From Branchiostoma floridae (taxonomy: Eukaryota > Chordata > Leptocardii > Amphioxiformes > Branchiostomatidae), in the NCBI RefSeq assembly GCF_000003815.2, contig NC_049997.1:2651237-2715236 (forward strand): a DNA stretch of 64,000 nucleotides, read 5' to 3'. Under the pieces are notes generated by a model. The model ran no database searches. It saw nothing but the letters and a program-made list of their open reading frames with translations, and was not told the origin of the DNA. Positions 61,201 to 63,601 of the stretch are shown here, piece by piece (position 1 is the first letter of the stretch; the number at the start of each line of letters is the position of its first letter). Made by a program: the position numbers and the translations under genes.

Positions 61201-63601
61201 AATTTGGCGCGGACGAGCCTGGATAACTTGCAAAACCATCTTATCAGGATGACATGCCGAAGCACCAGCTGCCTCTGAAGATGCCAGTCATGGATGACCA
61301 GGGCGTCGGCAGGGCGGGTAATGTCGGGAGCACTGACCAGCCTGCAGAGGAGACACCCGGACAGCGCACACACAGGAACAACACCATACAAACACTATAC
61401 GACCCGGATCAGAACGGTTAGTGGGTGGTCTCTTTGAAAAAAAATACTAGTAGGGCTCGCAACATGGAAGGCCTAAGATTTTATCAGTCCGTCCCGTGCC
61501 TTTTTTGGCCCATCCAGCATTTGCTGTGTGTCCTATTCCTTAGTATTCACATTATTCTTCTTTCTATTATCAACATACACTTCAAATTCTCTGTAGACAG
61601 AAGAAGAAGAACTTTATTGCACGACAATTGTACATGGTACAAAGTATGGCAACAGCTATTACATAAAGTACAAAATAGAGGTATAGGATAAAGCTTGACA
61701 TCCTAGTTAACATAACAATAAGGGCTAACATAATTCATTCATATAGTATCACAATGAAGTATTCTAATCATTAGCTTCAGTATTCTTTCTAATATATGAT
61801 ATGTAGGCGGTGAGAGGTACATGAGCGGAAACGATAGGATATTCGTTAATGCGTTCCGTTTGATATACATTAATACGTCATGTCAGAAACGTTGAAGGAT
61901 CTCTCTAGATCTGTAAATCGTACGTTGTCTGTTTGCAGGGGGTTGTCTTCCCGGAGAGTTCCCCTGTGCCAGTGGCGGCTGTATCGACCTGTGGTGGCGC
62001 TGTGACCATGACAACGACTGTCTGGACGGGAGTGACGAAATAGACTGCGTGTATCGTAAGTTCCATCTGTTCCTTAAATCCTGTTTTAGTGTTGCTTTTT
62101 GTCTGTTAAAATAGTTTTTTTAAAATAGTATCTTAATGAACCAAATCCTTAGACCCTACAAATGAAATTTCCAGAGTAATTACAAGTTCAACTCCAAGTG
62201 GCAAGTGGAATTTAGAAGAATACGTAACATTTCGCCAAAAAGGAATTACAAGTAAATGGATACGATTTTCTAATATCATATCATATGATTTCCAAAACCA
62301 TATCCAGATGCTTGAGTAACTGCATTTTGACGTTTCGTATTACCTAGATGTCCAATCTTCATCGATGTACGTTGCATTATTCCTTAATTGTTTGTATAGC
62401 TGAATGCCATGCAGACCAGTTCAGATGCGCGGGCAGTGGACGCTGCATCTCCGCTAGATGGCGTTGTGATGGCGAGAGGGATTGTCGAGATGCCAGTGAC
62501 GAAACGGGCTGTAACGAGTATTTGTCAGCAGGTAACTAGTGCATTGGTTTTCATCTATAGCTAGATGGAAATGCTATTCCATTGCATGTCATTTCTTGTA
62601 GTTCAAATTCTGCTTATGTAGCAAATTGTGAGAAATGTAAGGGACACAATAAAGACTAAAGTTTATATAAGGGCCAAAAACGAAACTATTTCTGAACCGG
62701 GACGGGGGCTCTTAAGGCTTCAATTCACATTTGACCCTTGAACAGAGTCTCTCTAGAAAGATTGCACTCTGAAGCCCTGGATGGATTTCCACACTTCTTG
62801 TATAATCATCTGCTTTCTGTTTTGTTGAAAAATGACTTTCAAAGTGATTTATACACTAATGACATTCGCTTCCTTTAAATCCACAGAGAATCTGACCCGG
62901 ATTGACCCCGACAGTTTCAGCCTGGGTAACAAGGTCTCAGCTGAGGATGTGGAGGCCGACACCAGCCCCGCCCAGACAGCCGTGTTCGATTCGCACTCCG
63001 CCAAGGACATCAGACCCATGAAAGGTCAGTGACGTCAGAAATCAGTCGGTCCTTGCGTTTGGTGGTGCTCAGTCCTTGCGTTTGGTGGTGTTCAGAAAGT
63101 CAGTCGTTCCTTGCGTTTGGTGAGGTCCGAAAAATCATTTGTTCTTGCGTTTGGTGGTGCTCAGAAAATCAGTCGTTACTTGCGTTTGGTGGTGTTCAGA
63201 AGATCAGTCGTTCCTTGCGTTTGGTGGTGTTCTTGTATCTACGTCACCACTTGTACATTTCGATAGAAAATGGTACACAATCATGATGTTTCAGCGAGAG
63301 ACCATAGCAAAGGATAAAAAGGGTACAGACAGAATAGCTTAAGAAAGCGGTTGTGCTTCTTGAATTGCACTTGCGTAGTAAATGTTTATTTACATTTGTT
63401 CGTAGAAAAACGAAATCATACAACACGTGTCAATTGTTGACTCTTTTTATTACAACAGCGAAATCAGTCGTGGCCGCTGAGGAGAACGACCCTGAAGGCG
63501 ATGTTGGTTTCCATGACAACAGTGAAGACACGACGGAGCATGCGCGAGTTGACCATGAAGACCAGCAAGTCCCCTTCGTGGAGCTCAAAGTCGGTGGCTA
63601 G
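19166..63601 (+). CDS. Giant secreted coiled-coil protein with two C-terminal LDLa domains (48 coding exons)
   Basis: I chained 48 exons by splice sites and phase; every junction agrees and the summed CDS (9,687 nt) is divisible by three, giving 3,228 residues. Domain order: signal peptide (about 1-26), propeptide-like segment with furin-type sites at 211-215 and 241-244, long heptad-rich coiled coil (about 250-2950) broken by short Gly/Pro linkers, a Cys pair (2985, 2992), a polar linker, LDLa 1 (about 3054-3088), LDLa 2 (about 3093-3130), an acidic tail. No transmembrane segment and no GPI-like tail are visible. Sequons of NHS/NHT/NLT type recur along the rod. LDLa modules bind calcium and protein ligands in other families; coiled coil plus LDLa recalls annelid haemoglobin linkers, which are about 230-250 residues, so this is a loose analogy only. 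Small phase-0 exons could be missing or alternative. The start follows an in-frame TAG at 19127-19129. Confidence 0.88.
20858..21056. mobile_element. Interspersed repeat family E copy 1 (ACCGCGAA-rich), intron 1
   Basis: CCGCGAACTTAAAACCACCG and TTCCATGGCAGTATGAGACT identify a family also at 43362-43556. It contains several inverted TTCGCGGTGG/CCACCGCGAA words. It ends about 15 bp before the exon 2 acceptor. Confidence 0.85.
21073..21421 (+). CDS. Exon 2: coiled-coil rod
   Basis: Residues 285-401; enters phase 2 (CA+G makes Gln), leaves phase 0 at donor GTATGA. The acceptor is CTCCAG. Heptads such as [18 protein letters not shown] and [18 protein letters not shown] are plain. Confidence 0.9.
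22030..22086 (+). CDS. Exon 3: 19-residue linker
   Basis: Residues 402-420, phase 0 on both sides, acceptor TGTGTAG and donor GTAAGC. The peptide [19 protein letters not shown] is a flexible acidic linker. It can be skipped without a frame change; this is one of the less certain exons because it is so short. Confidence 0.68.
22308..22480. mobile_element. MITE family A copy 3, intron 3
   Basis: AGTCTCCAAGCAGACCCTAC and GCAGGGTCTGCTCGGAGACT are inverted; the inner arms pair through GATAGTATCAAAGCTGGCAA and its complement. Confidence 0.88.
22562..22792. mobile_element. Inverted-repeat element, intron 3
   Basis: TTCACACTTCCATGTGCGCA and the mirrored ATGCGTAATCGGAAGTGTGA, plus GGAAATTGTGGGTAATGTC and GACGTACTACCCACAATTCC, define terminal inverted repeats of about 50 bp. 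Confidence 0.82.
23263..23423 (+). CDS. Exon 4: coiled-coil rod
   Basis: Residues 421-473; enters phase 0 after TTCCCACAG, leaves phase 2 at donor GTGCGT. Helical motif [18 protein letters not shown], then a Gly/Pro break. Confidence 0.88.
23665..23968 (+). CDS. Exon 5: coiled coil with glycine-rich linker
   Basis: Residues 474-575; enters phase 2 (AG+A, Arg), leaves phase 0 at donor GTAACC. A glycine run (GRGGGGGG) separates two helical segments, including [20 protein letters not shown]-rich. Confidence 0.9.
24281..24649 (+). CDS. Exon 6: coiled-coil rod
   Basis: Residues 576-698, phase 0 to 0; acceptor CCCCATAG, donor GTATCA. Heptads in [31 protein letters not shown] and [12 protein letters not shown]. 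Confidence 0.9.
24869..25215 (+). CDS. Exon 7: coiled-coil rod
   Basis: Residues 699-813; enters phase 0 after CACTTCAG, leaves phase 2 at donor GTGAGA. Contains [15 protein letters not shown] and [16 protein letters not shown]; one sequon (NTT). Confidence 0.9.
25447..25652. mobile_element. MITE family F copy 1 (GTTCACCTTTATCCG), intron 7
   Basis: Ends GTTCACCTTTATCCGTTGGG and CCCGCGGATAAAGGTGAAC are inverted. It lies 50 bp before the exon 8 acceptor. The same family sits just before exon 39. Confidence 0.85.
25703..25868 (+). CDS. Exon 8: coiled-coil rod
   Basis: Residues 814-869; enters phase 2 (AA+G, Lys), leaves phase 0 at donor GTGGGT. Contains [19 protein letters not shown], then a Pro-rich hinge (IRPPDPVPD). 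A MITE ends about 50 bp before the acceptor and a 65-bp tandem repeat starts at the donor. Confidence 0.9.
25868..26015. repeat. 65-bp tandem repeat starting at the exon 8 donor
   Basis: GGGTGTCACGTGAAACTT begins at 25872 (inside the donor), 25937 and 25998; units also share CACGTGGTAGCCTGCTTAGA. About 2.3 units. Confidence 0.92.
26018..26106. repeat. Hairpin with 38-bp arms, intron 8
   Basis: CAGTTTTGTTCATTGTGTCA and TGACACATTGAACAAAACTG pair closely; ACGACAGTG is mirrored as CACTGTCGT at the ends. Confidence 0.9.
26475..26595. repeat. 47-bp tandem repeat, intron 8
   Basis: GTTACGCTGCCATTTCATCA and ATAGAGTTAGCTAAACGTGG recur two and a half times. Confidence 0.88.
26955..28616 (-). pseudogene. 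Type-B carboxylesterase (COesterase/cholinesterase family), intronless, frameshifted, inside intron 8
   Basis: Three minus-strand blocks together make a full-length esterase of about 550 codons. Block 1 (28616 to about 28012) has a signal peptide, EDCLYLNVF and oxyanion motif HGGG. Block 2 (about 28010 to 27536) has the nucleophile motif FGQSAG and the acid region TVSEEANV. Block 3 (about 27535 to 26955) has the histidine motif [10 protein letters not shown] and ends at a stop. Blocks 1 and 3 share a frame; block 2 is shifted. The first shift looks like loss of about 8 nt between LKWV and YIGSFGGD; the second is a small indel near 27535. Catalytic Ser, Glu and His codons all survive. Read straight through, the protein stops at 27717. 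The lack of introns in an intron-rich genome suggests a retrocopy, but no poly-A remnant or target duplication was found. Two assembly errors are the alternative. The family hydrolyses carboxylic esters, usually secreted or in the ER. Confidence 0.85.
29384..29479 (+). CDS. Exon 9: coiled-coil rod
   Basis: Residues 870-901, phase 0 to 0; acceptor TTCTTCTCAG, donor GTGAGT. Helical [16 protein letters not shown]. It follows the 3.5-kb intron that holds the antisense esterase. Confidence 0.88.
29995..30095. repeat. Short inverted repeat, intron 9
   Basis: TTTTACGCCAAAAGTAGT at the left is mirrored by ACTACTTTTTGGCGTA at the right with a roughly 65-bp spacer; about 50 bp before the exon 10 acceptor. 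Confidence 0.65.
30150..30275 (+). CDS. Exon 10: coiled-coil rod
   Basis: Residues 902-943, phase 0 to 0; acceptor GTTGGCAG, donor GTATGT. Contains [17 protein letters not shown] and [11 protein letters not shown]. Confidence 0.88.
30698..30874 (+). CDS. Exon 11: coiled-coil rod
   Basis: Residues 944-1002, phase 0 to 0; acceptor ATCTCCAG, donor GTGAGC. Contains [12 protein letters not shown] (sequon NAS) and [18 protein letters not shown]. Confidence 0.9.
31234..31367 (+). CDS. Exon 12: coiled-coil rod
   Basis: Residues 1003-1046; enters phase 0 after GATTTCAG, leaves phase 2 at donor GTGAGC. Starts with [15 protein letters not shown] and then becomes linker-like. Confidence 0.87.
32325..32506. 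mobile_element. MITE family C copy 2, interrupted by a 100-N gap
   Basis: CAAGCAGAGGTTGGTTCTCG before the gap and CGACTCAACCTCTGCTTGGAG after it are the inverted arms of the 2298-2436 family. The N run occupies the loop, so the gap is probably a hairpin-induced read failure and its true size is likely near that of the intact copy's centre. Confidence 0.85.
32365..32464. other. Assembly gap of 100 N in intron 12
   Basis: Fixed-size N run inside the loop of a MITE. Confidence 0.99.
32560..32720 (-). mobile_element. tRNA-derived SINE
   Basis: On the minus strand a perfect pol III B box (GGTTCGAATCC) follows a tRNA-like segment, then a body with AAGGCACTTTACATAAC and AAATGAGTACCTGATATCG. The body words recur at 48890-49045. 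Confidence 0.75.
32729..32792. repeat. Short perfect hairpin, intron 12
   Basis: GTTAAAAATGTGGGGATTGG and CCAATCCCCACATTTTTAAC pair with a short loop (ATGTAGGATTCTTACAC). Confidence 0.93.
33061..33267 (+). CDS. Exon 13: coiled-coil rod
   Basis: Residues 1047-1115, phase 2 to 2; acceptor TTCTCGTAG, donor GTAAAT. Contains [19 protein letters not shown] and a sequon (NHS). The 5' partner (exon 12) rules out an earlier acceptor at 32913, which would reach a stop after four codons. Confidence 0.9.
33830..34121 (+). CDS. Exon 14: coiled-coil rod, sequon-rich
   Basis: Residues 1116-1213; enters phase 2 (AG+A, Arg), leaves phase 0 at donor GTGAGG. Several sequons (NTS, NHS, NHS) sit within heptads such as [15 protein letters not shown]. 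The next intron holds the decoy acceptor array. Confidence 0.9.
34215..35091 (+). repeat. Tandem array of intron 14 end plus start of exon 15 (four decoy acceptors)
   Basis: The sequence around the exon 15 acceptor is repeated upstream with acceptor-type AG followed by the same exon start at 34353, 34539, 34727 and 34910; the real exon starts at 35092. Spacings are 186, 188, 183 and 182 bp, and a partial unit without the exon part lies near 34215. Each decoy keeps the polypyrimidine tract, the AG and the codons for ALNLGRM-NNL. Copy 1 then has an in-frame TAG; copies 2-4 share another reading of about 18 codons ending at TAG (codon 32). Units diverge from the real exon after TTGCAGACC. Confidence 0.93.
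35092..35304 (+). CDS. Exon 15: coiled-coil rod
   Basis: Residues 1214-1284, phase 0 to 0; acceptor CTCTCGCAG, donor GTAGGC. Chosen over four upstream copies of its 5' end because only this copy continues open in rod-like sequence ([19 protein letters not shown]) to a donor. Sequon NSS. Confidence 0.9.
35706..35807 (+). CDS. Exon 16: coiled-coil rod
   Basis: Residues 1285-1318, phase 0 to 0; acceptor TTTTCAG, donor GTTTGT. Contains [19 protein letters not shown]. Confidence 0.85.
36265..36575. repeat. Approximately 150-bp tandem duplication, intron 16
   Basis: Two units share GCCAATCAAAAAGCT-GAAAC, TGTGCGTTGAT-GGTTCA and ACAGCTTCCATTTTTTCTGA in the same order. Confidence 0.88.
36628..36862 (+). 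mobile_element. 5'-truncated CR1/L2-like LINE 3' end, intron 16
   Basis: Same family as 4945-5290 and 40236-40625 but in plus orientation: the codons for [20 protein letters not shown] are readable, then the 3' UTR with TTGTGCAATAAAG and an ATCAATATAAA tail. Confidence 0.85.
37348..37576 (+). CDS. Exon 17: coiled-coil rod
   Basis: Residues 1319-1394; enters phase 0 after CTAACAG, leaves phase 1 at donor GTGAGG. Contains [19 protein letters not shown] and [16 protein letters not shown] decayed copy of its 3' end lies 118 bp downstream. Confidence 0.9.
37656..37730 (+). repeat. Decayed copy of the exon 17 3' boundary
   Basis: AGTCACACAGACAGCTTAGG at 37658 matches AGTCATACTGACAGTTTAGG at 37540 in exon 17, and the similarity continues through the donor area into intron text (CTGTCTATTTTCTGATGTTAA against TCCGTTTTGTCTGGTGTTAA). 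The donor GT is lost in this copy. Confidence 0.75.
38111..38210 (+). CDS. Exon 18: coiled-coil rod
   Basis: Residues 1395-1427; enters phase 1 (G+CC, Ala) after TCTCCCAG, leaves phase 2 at donor GTTAGT. Contains [17 protein letters not shown] (sequon NLT). Followed by the 4.8-kb intron with nested transposons. Confidence 0.88.
38681..38962. mobile_element. GAGAGCGC-palindrome MITE adjoining the large element
   Basis: Begins with CCCCCATTCCACTGGGACGG and consists almost wholly of alternating GCGCTCTC and GAGAGCGC motifs that can fold on themselves. Same family as the termini of the neighbouring element and as blocks at 39660-39712 and 41665-42040. Confidence 0.65.
39720..41644. mobile_element. 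Nested 1.93-kb DNA element with TIR AGGTGGGTTTACACCTGCG and TAA flanks
   Basis: AGGTGGGTTTACACCTGCG at the left end is mirrored by CGCAGGTGTAAACCCACCT at the right; the match continues about 50 bp (TATATTTTCA, GAGTTCCG). Both ends abut TAA. It sits inside the larger element, so it inserted later. Interior contains a LINE 3' end and no transposase frame. Confidence 0.8.
40236..40625 (-). mobile_element. 5'-truncated LINE (CR1/L2-like) 3' end with ORF2 C-terminus
   Basis: Minus-strand reading gives [18 protein letters not shown] and then [19 protein letters not shown], the C..C...H....C-type ending seen at the C-terminus of CR1/L2-class reverse transcriptase proteins, followed by TCDNPCM-IGKYIKE and a stop, a short 3' UTR and AATAAA near the end. 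It inserted inside the 1.93-kb element, making a three-level nest. Confidence 0.8.
43023..43188 (+). CDS. Exon 19: coiled-coil rod
   Basis: Residues 1428-1483; enters phase 2 (AG+G, Arg), leaves phase 0 at donor GTGGGC. Contains [20 protein letters not shown] and [19 protein letters not shown] (sequon NLT). A CT microsatellite follows at 43229-43272. Confidence 0.9.
43229..43272. repeat. (CT)n microsatellite after exon 19
   Basis: Twenty-two CT units about 40 bp after the exon 19 donor. Confidence 0.96.
43362..43556. mobile_element. Interspersed repeat family E copy 2, intron 19
   Basis: Shares TTCCATGGCAGTAAGGGACT, ACAGTGCATGGTGCTACCGC and GAACTTAAAACCACCGCGAA with the intron 1 copy, in the same orientation. 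Confidence 0.88.
43576..43860 (+). repeat. Two decayed copies of the exon 20 acceptor boundary
   Basis: Copies of the intron end and exon start of exon 20 begin at 43576 and 43724; the real exon begins at 43861 (spacings 148 and 137 bp). All share an AG followed by a CAGAT-TGAGCACAA-like block and GC-GCCATAT; the upstream copies run into non-coding sequence (ACAACCTACTTGTGAA) instead of rod codons. The middle copy keeps a good CATTCTGCAG acceptor. Confidence 0.87.
43861..44001 (+). CDS. Exon 20: coiled-coil rod
   Basis: Residues 1484-1530, phase 0 to 0; acceptor TTCTGCAG, donor GTAAGG. Contains [18 protein letters not shown] and [17 protein letters not shown]. Confidence 0.9.
44522..44732 (+). 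CDS. Exon 21: coiled-coil rod
   Basis: Residues 1531-1600; enters phase 0 after GTCCTAG, leaves phase 1 at donor GTATGT. Sequons NDT and NYT; heptads in [19 protein letters not shown] and [17 protein letters not shown]. Confidence 0.9.
45101..45621 (+). CDS. Exon 22: long coiled-coil exon
   Basis: Residues 1601-1774, the longest internal exon; enters phase 1 (G+AA, Glu), leaves phase 0 at donor GTGAGA. Continuous heptads ([33 protein letters not shown]) with sequons NNT, NHT and NTT. Its 3' boundary recurs near 46263. Confidence 0.92.
45895..46349 (+). repeat. Tandem repeats in intron 22 including a copy of the exon 22 donor boundary
   Basis: GAGAACCAAGTAAT occurs near 45903, 46079 and 46312, with shared text between (ACTGTTGGT-TT-AAGAAAAT). 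At 46263 the string GTTCAGCAGGTGAGAG, identical to the exon 22 end plus donor at 45613, is followed by a TTTGAAC block as in the original. The last unit runs into the 100-N gap at 46350. Confidence 0.8.
46350..46449. other. Assembly gap of 100 N in intron 22
   Basis: Fixed-size run of N next to a tandem repeat, 120 bp before the exon 23 acceptor. True length and content are unknown; a small exon could be hidden, although phase is intact without one. Confidence 0.99.
46570..46701 (+). CDS. Exon 23: coiled-coil rod
   Basis: Residues 1775-1818, phase 0 to 0; acceptor CTCCTACAG, donor GTCAGT. Contains [19 protein letters not shown] and [16 protein letters not shown]. Non-standard +3 C donor; copies of this donor follow in the intron. 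Confidence 0.87.
46690..47050 (+). repeat. Tandem copies of the exon 23 donor boundary
   Basis: GAGGTGGAGGTCAGTT-type boundaries at 46818 and 46971 repeat the exon 23 donor at 46702 (spacings 116 and 153 bp), each followed by the same intron block (TC-ACTCAAAT-TA-CATACTTTTACAGCAGTG). The copies keep a GTCAGT donor and the last residues EVE. Confidence 0.88.
47312..47517 (+). CDS. Exon 24: coiled-coil rod
   Basis: Residues 1819-1886; enters phase 0 after TTCCTGTAG, leaves phase 2 at donor GTGGCG. Contains [19 protein letters not shown] and FRNITDR (sequons NTT, NIT). Confidence 0.9.
47835..48062 (-). mobile_element. tRNA-derived SINE, intron 24
   Basis: Minus-strand reading resembles a tRNA (GTAGCGTACTTAGTCTTTAG, then GAGTTTGATTCCGGC as a diverged B box) followed by a body with GGAAAGGGTTGCAGTCCTTA. 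Immediately followed on the plus strand by a LINE-like 3' end (GTTTATTGCAAGTTCATGCC). Confidence 0.55.
48293..48577 (+). CDS. Exon 25: coiled-coil rod
   Basis: Residues 1887-1981, phase 2 to 2; acceptor TCCCTTCAG, donor GTAGTG. The correct frame has no Met near its start: [19 protein letters not shown], then [19 protein letters not shown] and [17 protein letters not shown]. Sequons NFS and NHS. Confidence 0.9.
48885..49045 (-). mobile_element. SINE fragment, intron 25
   Basis: Shares AAATGAGTACCTA and GGGAAAGGCACTTAACACC (minus strand) with the SINE at 32560, in the same order; a CTAACCTAACCTAACC tract abuts it. Confidence 0.6.
49180..49347 (+). CDS. Exon 26: coiled-coil rod
   Basis: Residues 1982-2037, phase 2 to 2; acceptor ACGAAACAG, donor GTGAAC. 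Contains [20 protein letters not shown] and [16 protein letters not shown]; sequons NLT and NHT. Confidence 0.9.
49820..50007 (+). CDS. Exon 27: coiled-coil rod
   Basis: Residues 2038-2100; enters phase 2 (AG+G, Arg), leaves phase 1 at donor GTCAGG. Contains [20 protein letters not shown] and [17 protein letters not shown]; sequon NHT. Confidence 0.88.
50435..50577 (+). CDS. Exon 28: coiled-coil rod
   Basis: Residues 2101-2148; enters phase 1 (G+GT, Gly), leaves phase 0 at donor GTATGA. Contains [20 protein letters not shown] and [11 protein letters not shown]. Confidence 0.88.
51107..51385 (+). mobile_element. LINE ORF2 C-terminal fragment (RTE/Jockey-type ending) in intron 28
   Basis: One frame reads [30 protein letters not shown], an internal TGA where Trp is expected, then [20 protein letters not shown] and a TAA. 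This RLKWLGHV...KRGRP ending is the classic C-terminus of non-LTR reverse transcriptase proteins. 5'-truncated and dead; ends about 30 bp before the exon 29 acceptor. Confidence 0.85.
51414..51557 (+). CDS. Exon 29: coiled-coil rod
   Basis: Residues 2149-2196, phase 0 to 0; acceptor TTACCCCAG, donor GTAGGT. Contains [19 protein letters not shown] and sequon NAT. Confidence 0.9.
51951..52103 (+). CDS. Exon 30: coiled-coil rod
   Basis: Residues 2197-2247, phase 0 to 0; acceptor TTTTGCTAG, donor GTCAGT. Contains [18 protein letters not shown] and [16 protein letters not shown]; sequon NVT. Confidence 0.88.
52574..52683 (+). repeat. Upstream copy of the exon 31 acceptor boundary with a dead acceptor
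   Basis: CGTAATGTTCATG-TGTTTATAT at 52574 and 52684 starts two units 110 bp apart. The upstream unit carries the intron end plus about 70 bp of exon 31 (codes like IDLNRLI-VLQVRNR), but its acceptor CAG has become CGG and an internal deletion removes several codons. Confidence 0.9.
52724..52888 (+). CDS. Exon 31: coiled-coil rod
   Basis: Residues 2248-2302, phase 0 to 0; acceptor TCAATACAG, donor GTGAAC. Contains [18 protein letters not shown] and [19 protein letters not shown]. Confidence 0.9.
53320..53469 (+). CDS. Exon 32: coiled-coil rod, GC-AG intron follows
   Basis: Residues 2303-2352, phase 0 to 0. Acceptor TCACGCAG. The only donor that keeps frame is GAG|GCAAGT at 53470, the standard sequence of a U2-type GC-AG intron. 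Contains [20 protein letters not shown] and [17 protein letters not shown]. Confidence 0.85.
53595..53885 (-). mobile_element. tRNA-derived SINE with A and B boxes, intron 32
   Basis: Minus strand: A box in GTGGCGTAATCGGCAGCGC, an anticodon-arm-like GGGCTCAGGCCC, and B box AGTTCGAAATC, then body with GGAAAGGCACCTACC and GGACGTTAAATGGAGGTCAG. The tRNA part is about 70 bp with no clean acceptor stem, so not a functional tRNA gene. Confidence 0.78.
53931..54096 (+). CDS. Exon 33: coiled-coil rod
   Basis: Residues 2353-2407; enters phase 0 after TTTGTGTAG, leaves phase 1 at donor GTGAGT. Contains [20 protein letters not shown] and [15 protein letters not shown]; sequon NDS. Confidence 0.9.
54651..54833 (+). 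CDS. Exon 34: coiled-coil rod
   Basis: Residues 2408-2468; phase 1 to 1; acceptor TCCTCACAG, donor GTGAGT. Contains [18 protein letters not shown] and [17 protein letters not shown]. Confidence 0.9.
55241..55356 (+). CDS. Exon 35: coiled-coil rod
   Basis: Residues 2469-2507; enters phase 1 (G+AA, Glu) after GTTTATCAG, leaves phase 0 at donor GTGGGG. Contains [20 protein letters not shown]; sequon NRT. Confidence 0.87.
55745..55963 (+). CDS. Exon 36: coiled-coil rod
   Basis: Residues 2508-2580, phase 0 to 0; acceptor ATGTTTCAG, donor GTCAGA. Contains [19 protein letters not shown] and [19 protein letters not shown]. Confidence 0.9.
56631..56879 (+). CDS. Exon 37: coiled-coil rod
   Basis: Residues 2581-2663, phase 0 to 0; acceptor GCATGCAG, donor GTGAGT. 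Contains [20 protein letters not shown] and [19 protein letters not shown]; sequon NQS. Confidence 0.92.
57130..57221 (+). CDS. Exon 38: coiled-coil rod
   Basis: Residues 2664-2693; enters phase 0 after CTTTGCAG, leaves phase 2 at donor GTAAGC. Contains [20 protein letters not shown]. Confidence 0.88.
57505..57688. mobile_element. MITE family F copy 2, intron 38
   Basis: GGGGTAACCTATATCTGTTC on the left and AACAGCGGATATAGGCTATC, GGATAAAGTTGAACTAACGTT on the right match the 25447-25652 element. It ends about 35 bp before the exon 39 acceptor. Confidence 0.75.
57723..57899 (+). CDS. Exon 39: coiled-coil rod
   Basis: Residues 2694-2752, phase 2 to 2; acceptor TGTATGTAG, donor GTGAGC. Contains [20 protein letters not shown] and [20 protein letters not shown] ends about 35 bp before the acceptor. 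Confidence 0.9.
58334..58611 (+). repeat. Two decayed upstream copies of exon 40 with acceptors
   Basis: Copies begin at 58334 and 58494 after TTTCGTAG acceptors; the real exon begins at 58612. The first reads like [20 protein letters not shown] and then shifts frame at the position matching the EMDT codons; the second has lost most of that block but keeps ACCATGATGGAATGGACA and the TACCGCCTGAG stretch. Each ends with GATAACTC plus a pyrimidine-rich tail. Spacings 160 and 118 bp. Confidence 0.9.
58612..58813 (+). CDS. Exon 40: coiled-coil rod, flanked by copies of itself
   Basis: Residues 2753-2820; enters phase 2 (AG+A, Arg) after ATTCCGTAG, leaves phase 0 at donor GTGAGC. Heptads in [19 protein letters not shown] and [18 protein letters not shown], then a Pro/Ser hinge. 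Both its 5' and 3' boundaries are duplicated in the neighbouring introns. Confidence 0.9.
58814..59105 (+). repeat. Downstream copies of the exon 40 3' end and donor
   Basis: GACTCTAGTCATGTGAGT (donor 58899) and GAGTCTAGTCAAGTGAGC (donor 58991) repeat the exon end GACTCTAGTCAGGTGAGC (donor 58814), each followed by TAAGAC-TA. A third, decayed copy near 59068-59105 keeps GATACTAAACTTGACT but no donor. Spacings 85 and 92 bp. Confidence 0.9.
59285..59455 (+). CDS. Exon 41: rod with basic/Ser linker
   Basis: Residues 2821-2877, phase 0 to 0; acceptor TTACTACAG, donor [26 protein letters not shown] includes RRGRR, a possible further basic-site cleavage point, then a helical [16 protein letters not shown]. 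Sequon NDS. Confidence 0.88.
59521..59703. mobile_element. Near-perfect hairpin element with hammerhead-like core, intron 41
   Basis: Arms from ACAATTCAATCTCTGCAACT to ACGGATATTTACTTCCGCAC are mirrored on the right. The right arm has CTGAAGA (59614-59620), stem GAGTGA/TCACTC (59622-59627 with 59634-59639) and GAAACGTG (59640-59647). Loop only about 7 bp. Confidence 0.93.
60227..60454 (+). CDS. Exon 42: coiled-coil rod, last long helix
   Basis: Residues 2878-2953, phase 0 to 0; acceptor TTTTCCAG, donor GTAAAA. Contains [20 protein letters not shown] and [18 protein letters not shown]. Confidence 0.9.
60661..60789 (+). CDS. Exon 43: end of coiled coil with first cysteine pair
   Basis: Residues 2954-2996, phase 0 to 0; acceptor TTTCGAAG, donor GTAAGG. 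After [10 protein letters not shown] come the first cysteines since the signal peptide, in [13 protein letters not shown] (Cys 2985 and 2992, with sequon NCT). The placement suggests an inter-chain or clamp disulfide at the base of the rod. Confidence 0.88.
61248..61416 (+). CDS. Exon 44: polar linker before the LDLa domains
   Basis: Residues 2997-3052; enters phase 0 after CTTATCAG, leaves phase 1 at donor GTTAGT. Low-hydrophobicity sequence rich in Asp, Gln, Pro and Thr, with sequon NNT. The acceptor tract is weak, but the exon is needed to supply phase 1 for the LDLa exons. Confidence 0.78.
61600..61700 (-). mobile_element. LINE 3'-end fragment, intron 44
   Basis: CTTTATTGCACGACAATTGT and ATGGTACAAAGTATGGCA match the 3' UTR end of the CR1/L2-like family (compare GTTTATTGCACAACAATTGT at 4957). 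Confidence 0.7.
61939..62055 (+). CDS. Exon 45: LDL-receptor class A domain 1
   Basis: Residues 3053-3091, phase 1 to 1. Six Cys in the LDLa order: [18 protein letters not shown] and DEIDC, with the calcium-binding DCLDGSDE motif complete. Symmetric phase-1 boundaries are the rule for this shuffled module. Acceptor GTTTGCAG, donor GTAAGT. Confidence 0.95.
62400..62531 (+). CDS. Exon 46: LDL-receptor class A domain 2
   Basis: Residues 3092-3135, phase 1 to 1. Six Cys: [18 protein letters not shown] and ETGC, with DCRDASDE in place of the usual DGSDE. Acceptor TTGTATAG, donor GTAACT. Confidence 0.95.
62887..63024 (+). CDS. Exon 47: acidic C-terminal region
   Basis: Residues 3136-3181, phase 1 to 1; acceptor AATCCACAG, donor GTCAGT. 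Contains [20 protein letters not shown]; no Cys. A 38-40-bp minisatellite starts just after the donor. Confidence 0.87.
63040..63235. repeat. 38-40-bp minisatellite in intron 47
   Basis: Five to six units of CCTTGCGTTTGGTGGTG with CAG-A-ATCAGTCGTT spacers, beginning about 15 bp after the exon 47 donor. One unit is shortened at the left end. Confidence 0.93.
63459..63601 (+). CDS. Exon 48: acidic tail and stop codon
   Basis: Residues 3182-3228; enters phase 1 (G+CG, Ala) after TTACAACAG. Very acidic ([17 protein letters not shown]), ending [10 protein letters not shown] and TAG at 63599-63601. No AATAAA follows in the window, so a longer 3' UTR, or a donor just before the stop and further exons, cannot be excluded. 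Confidence 0.82.
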
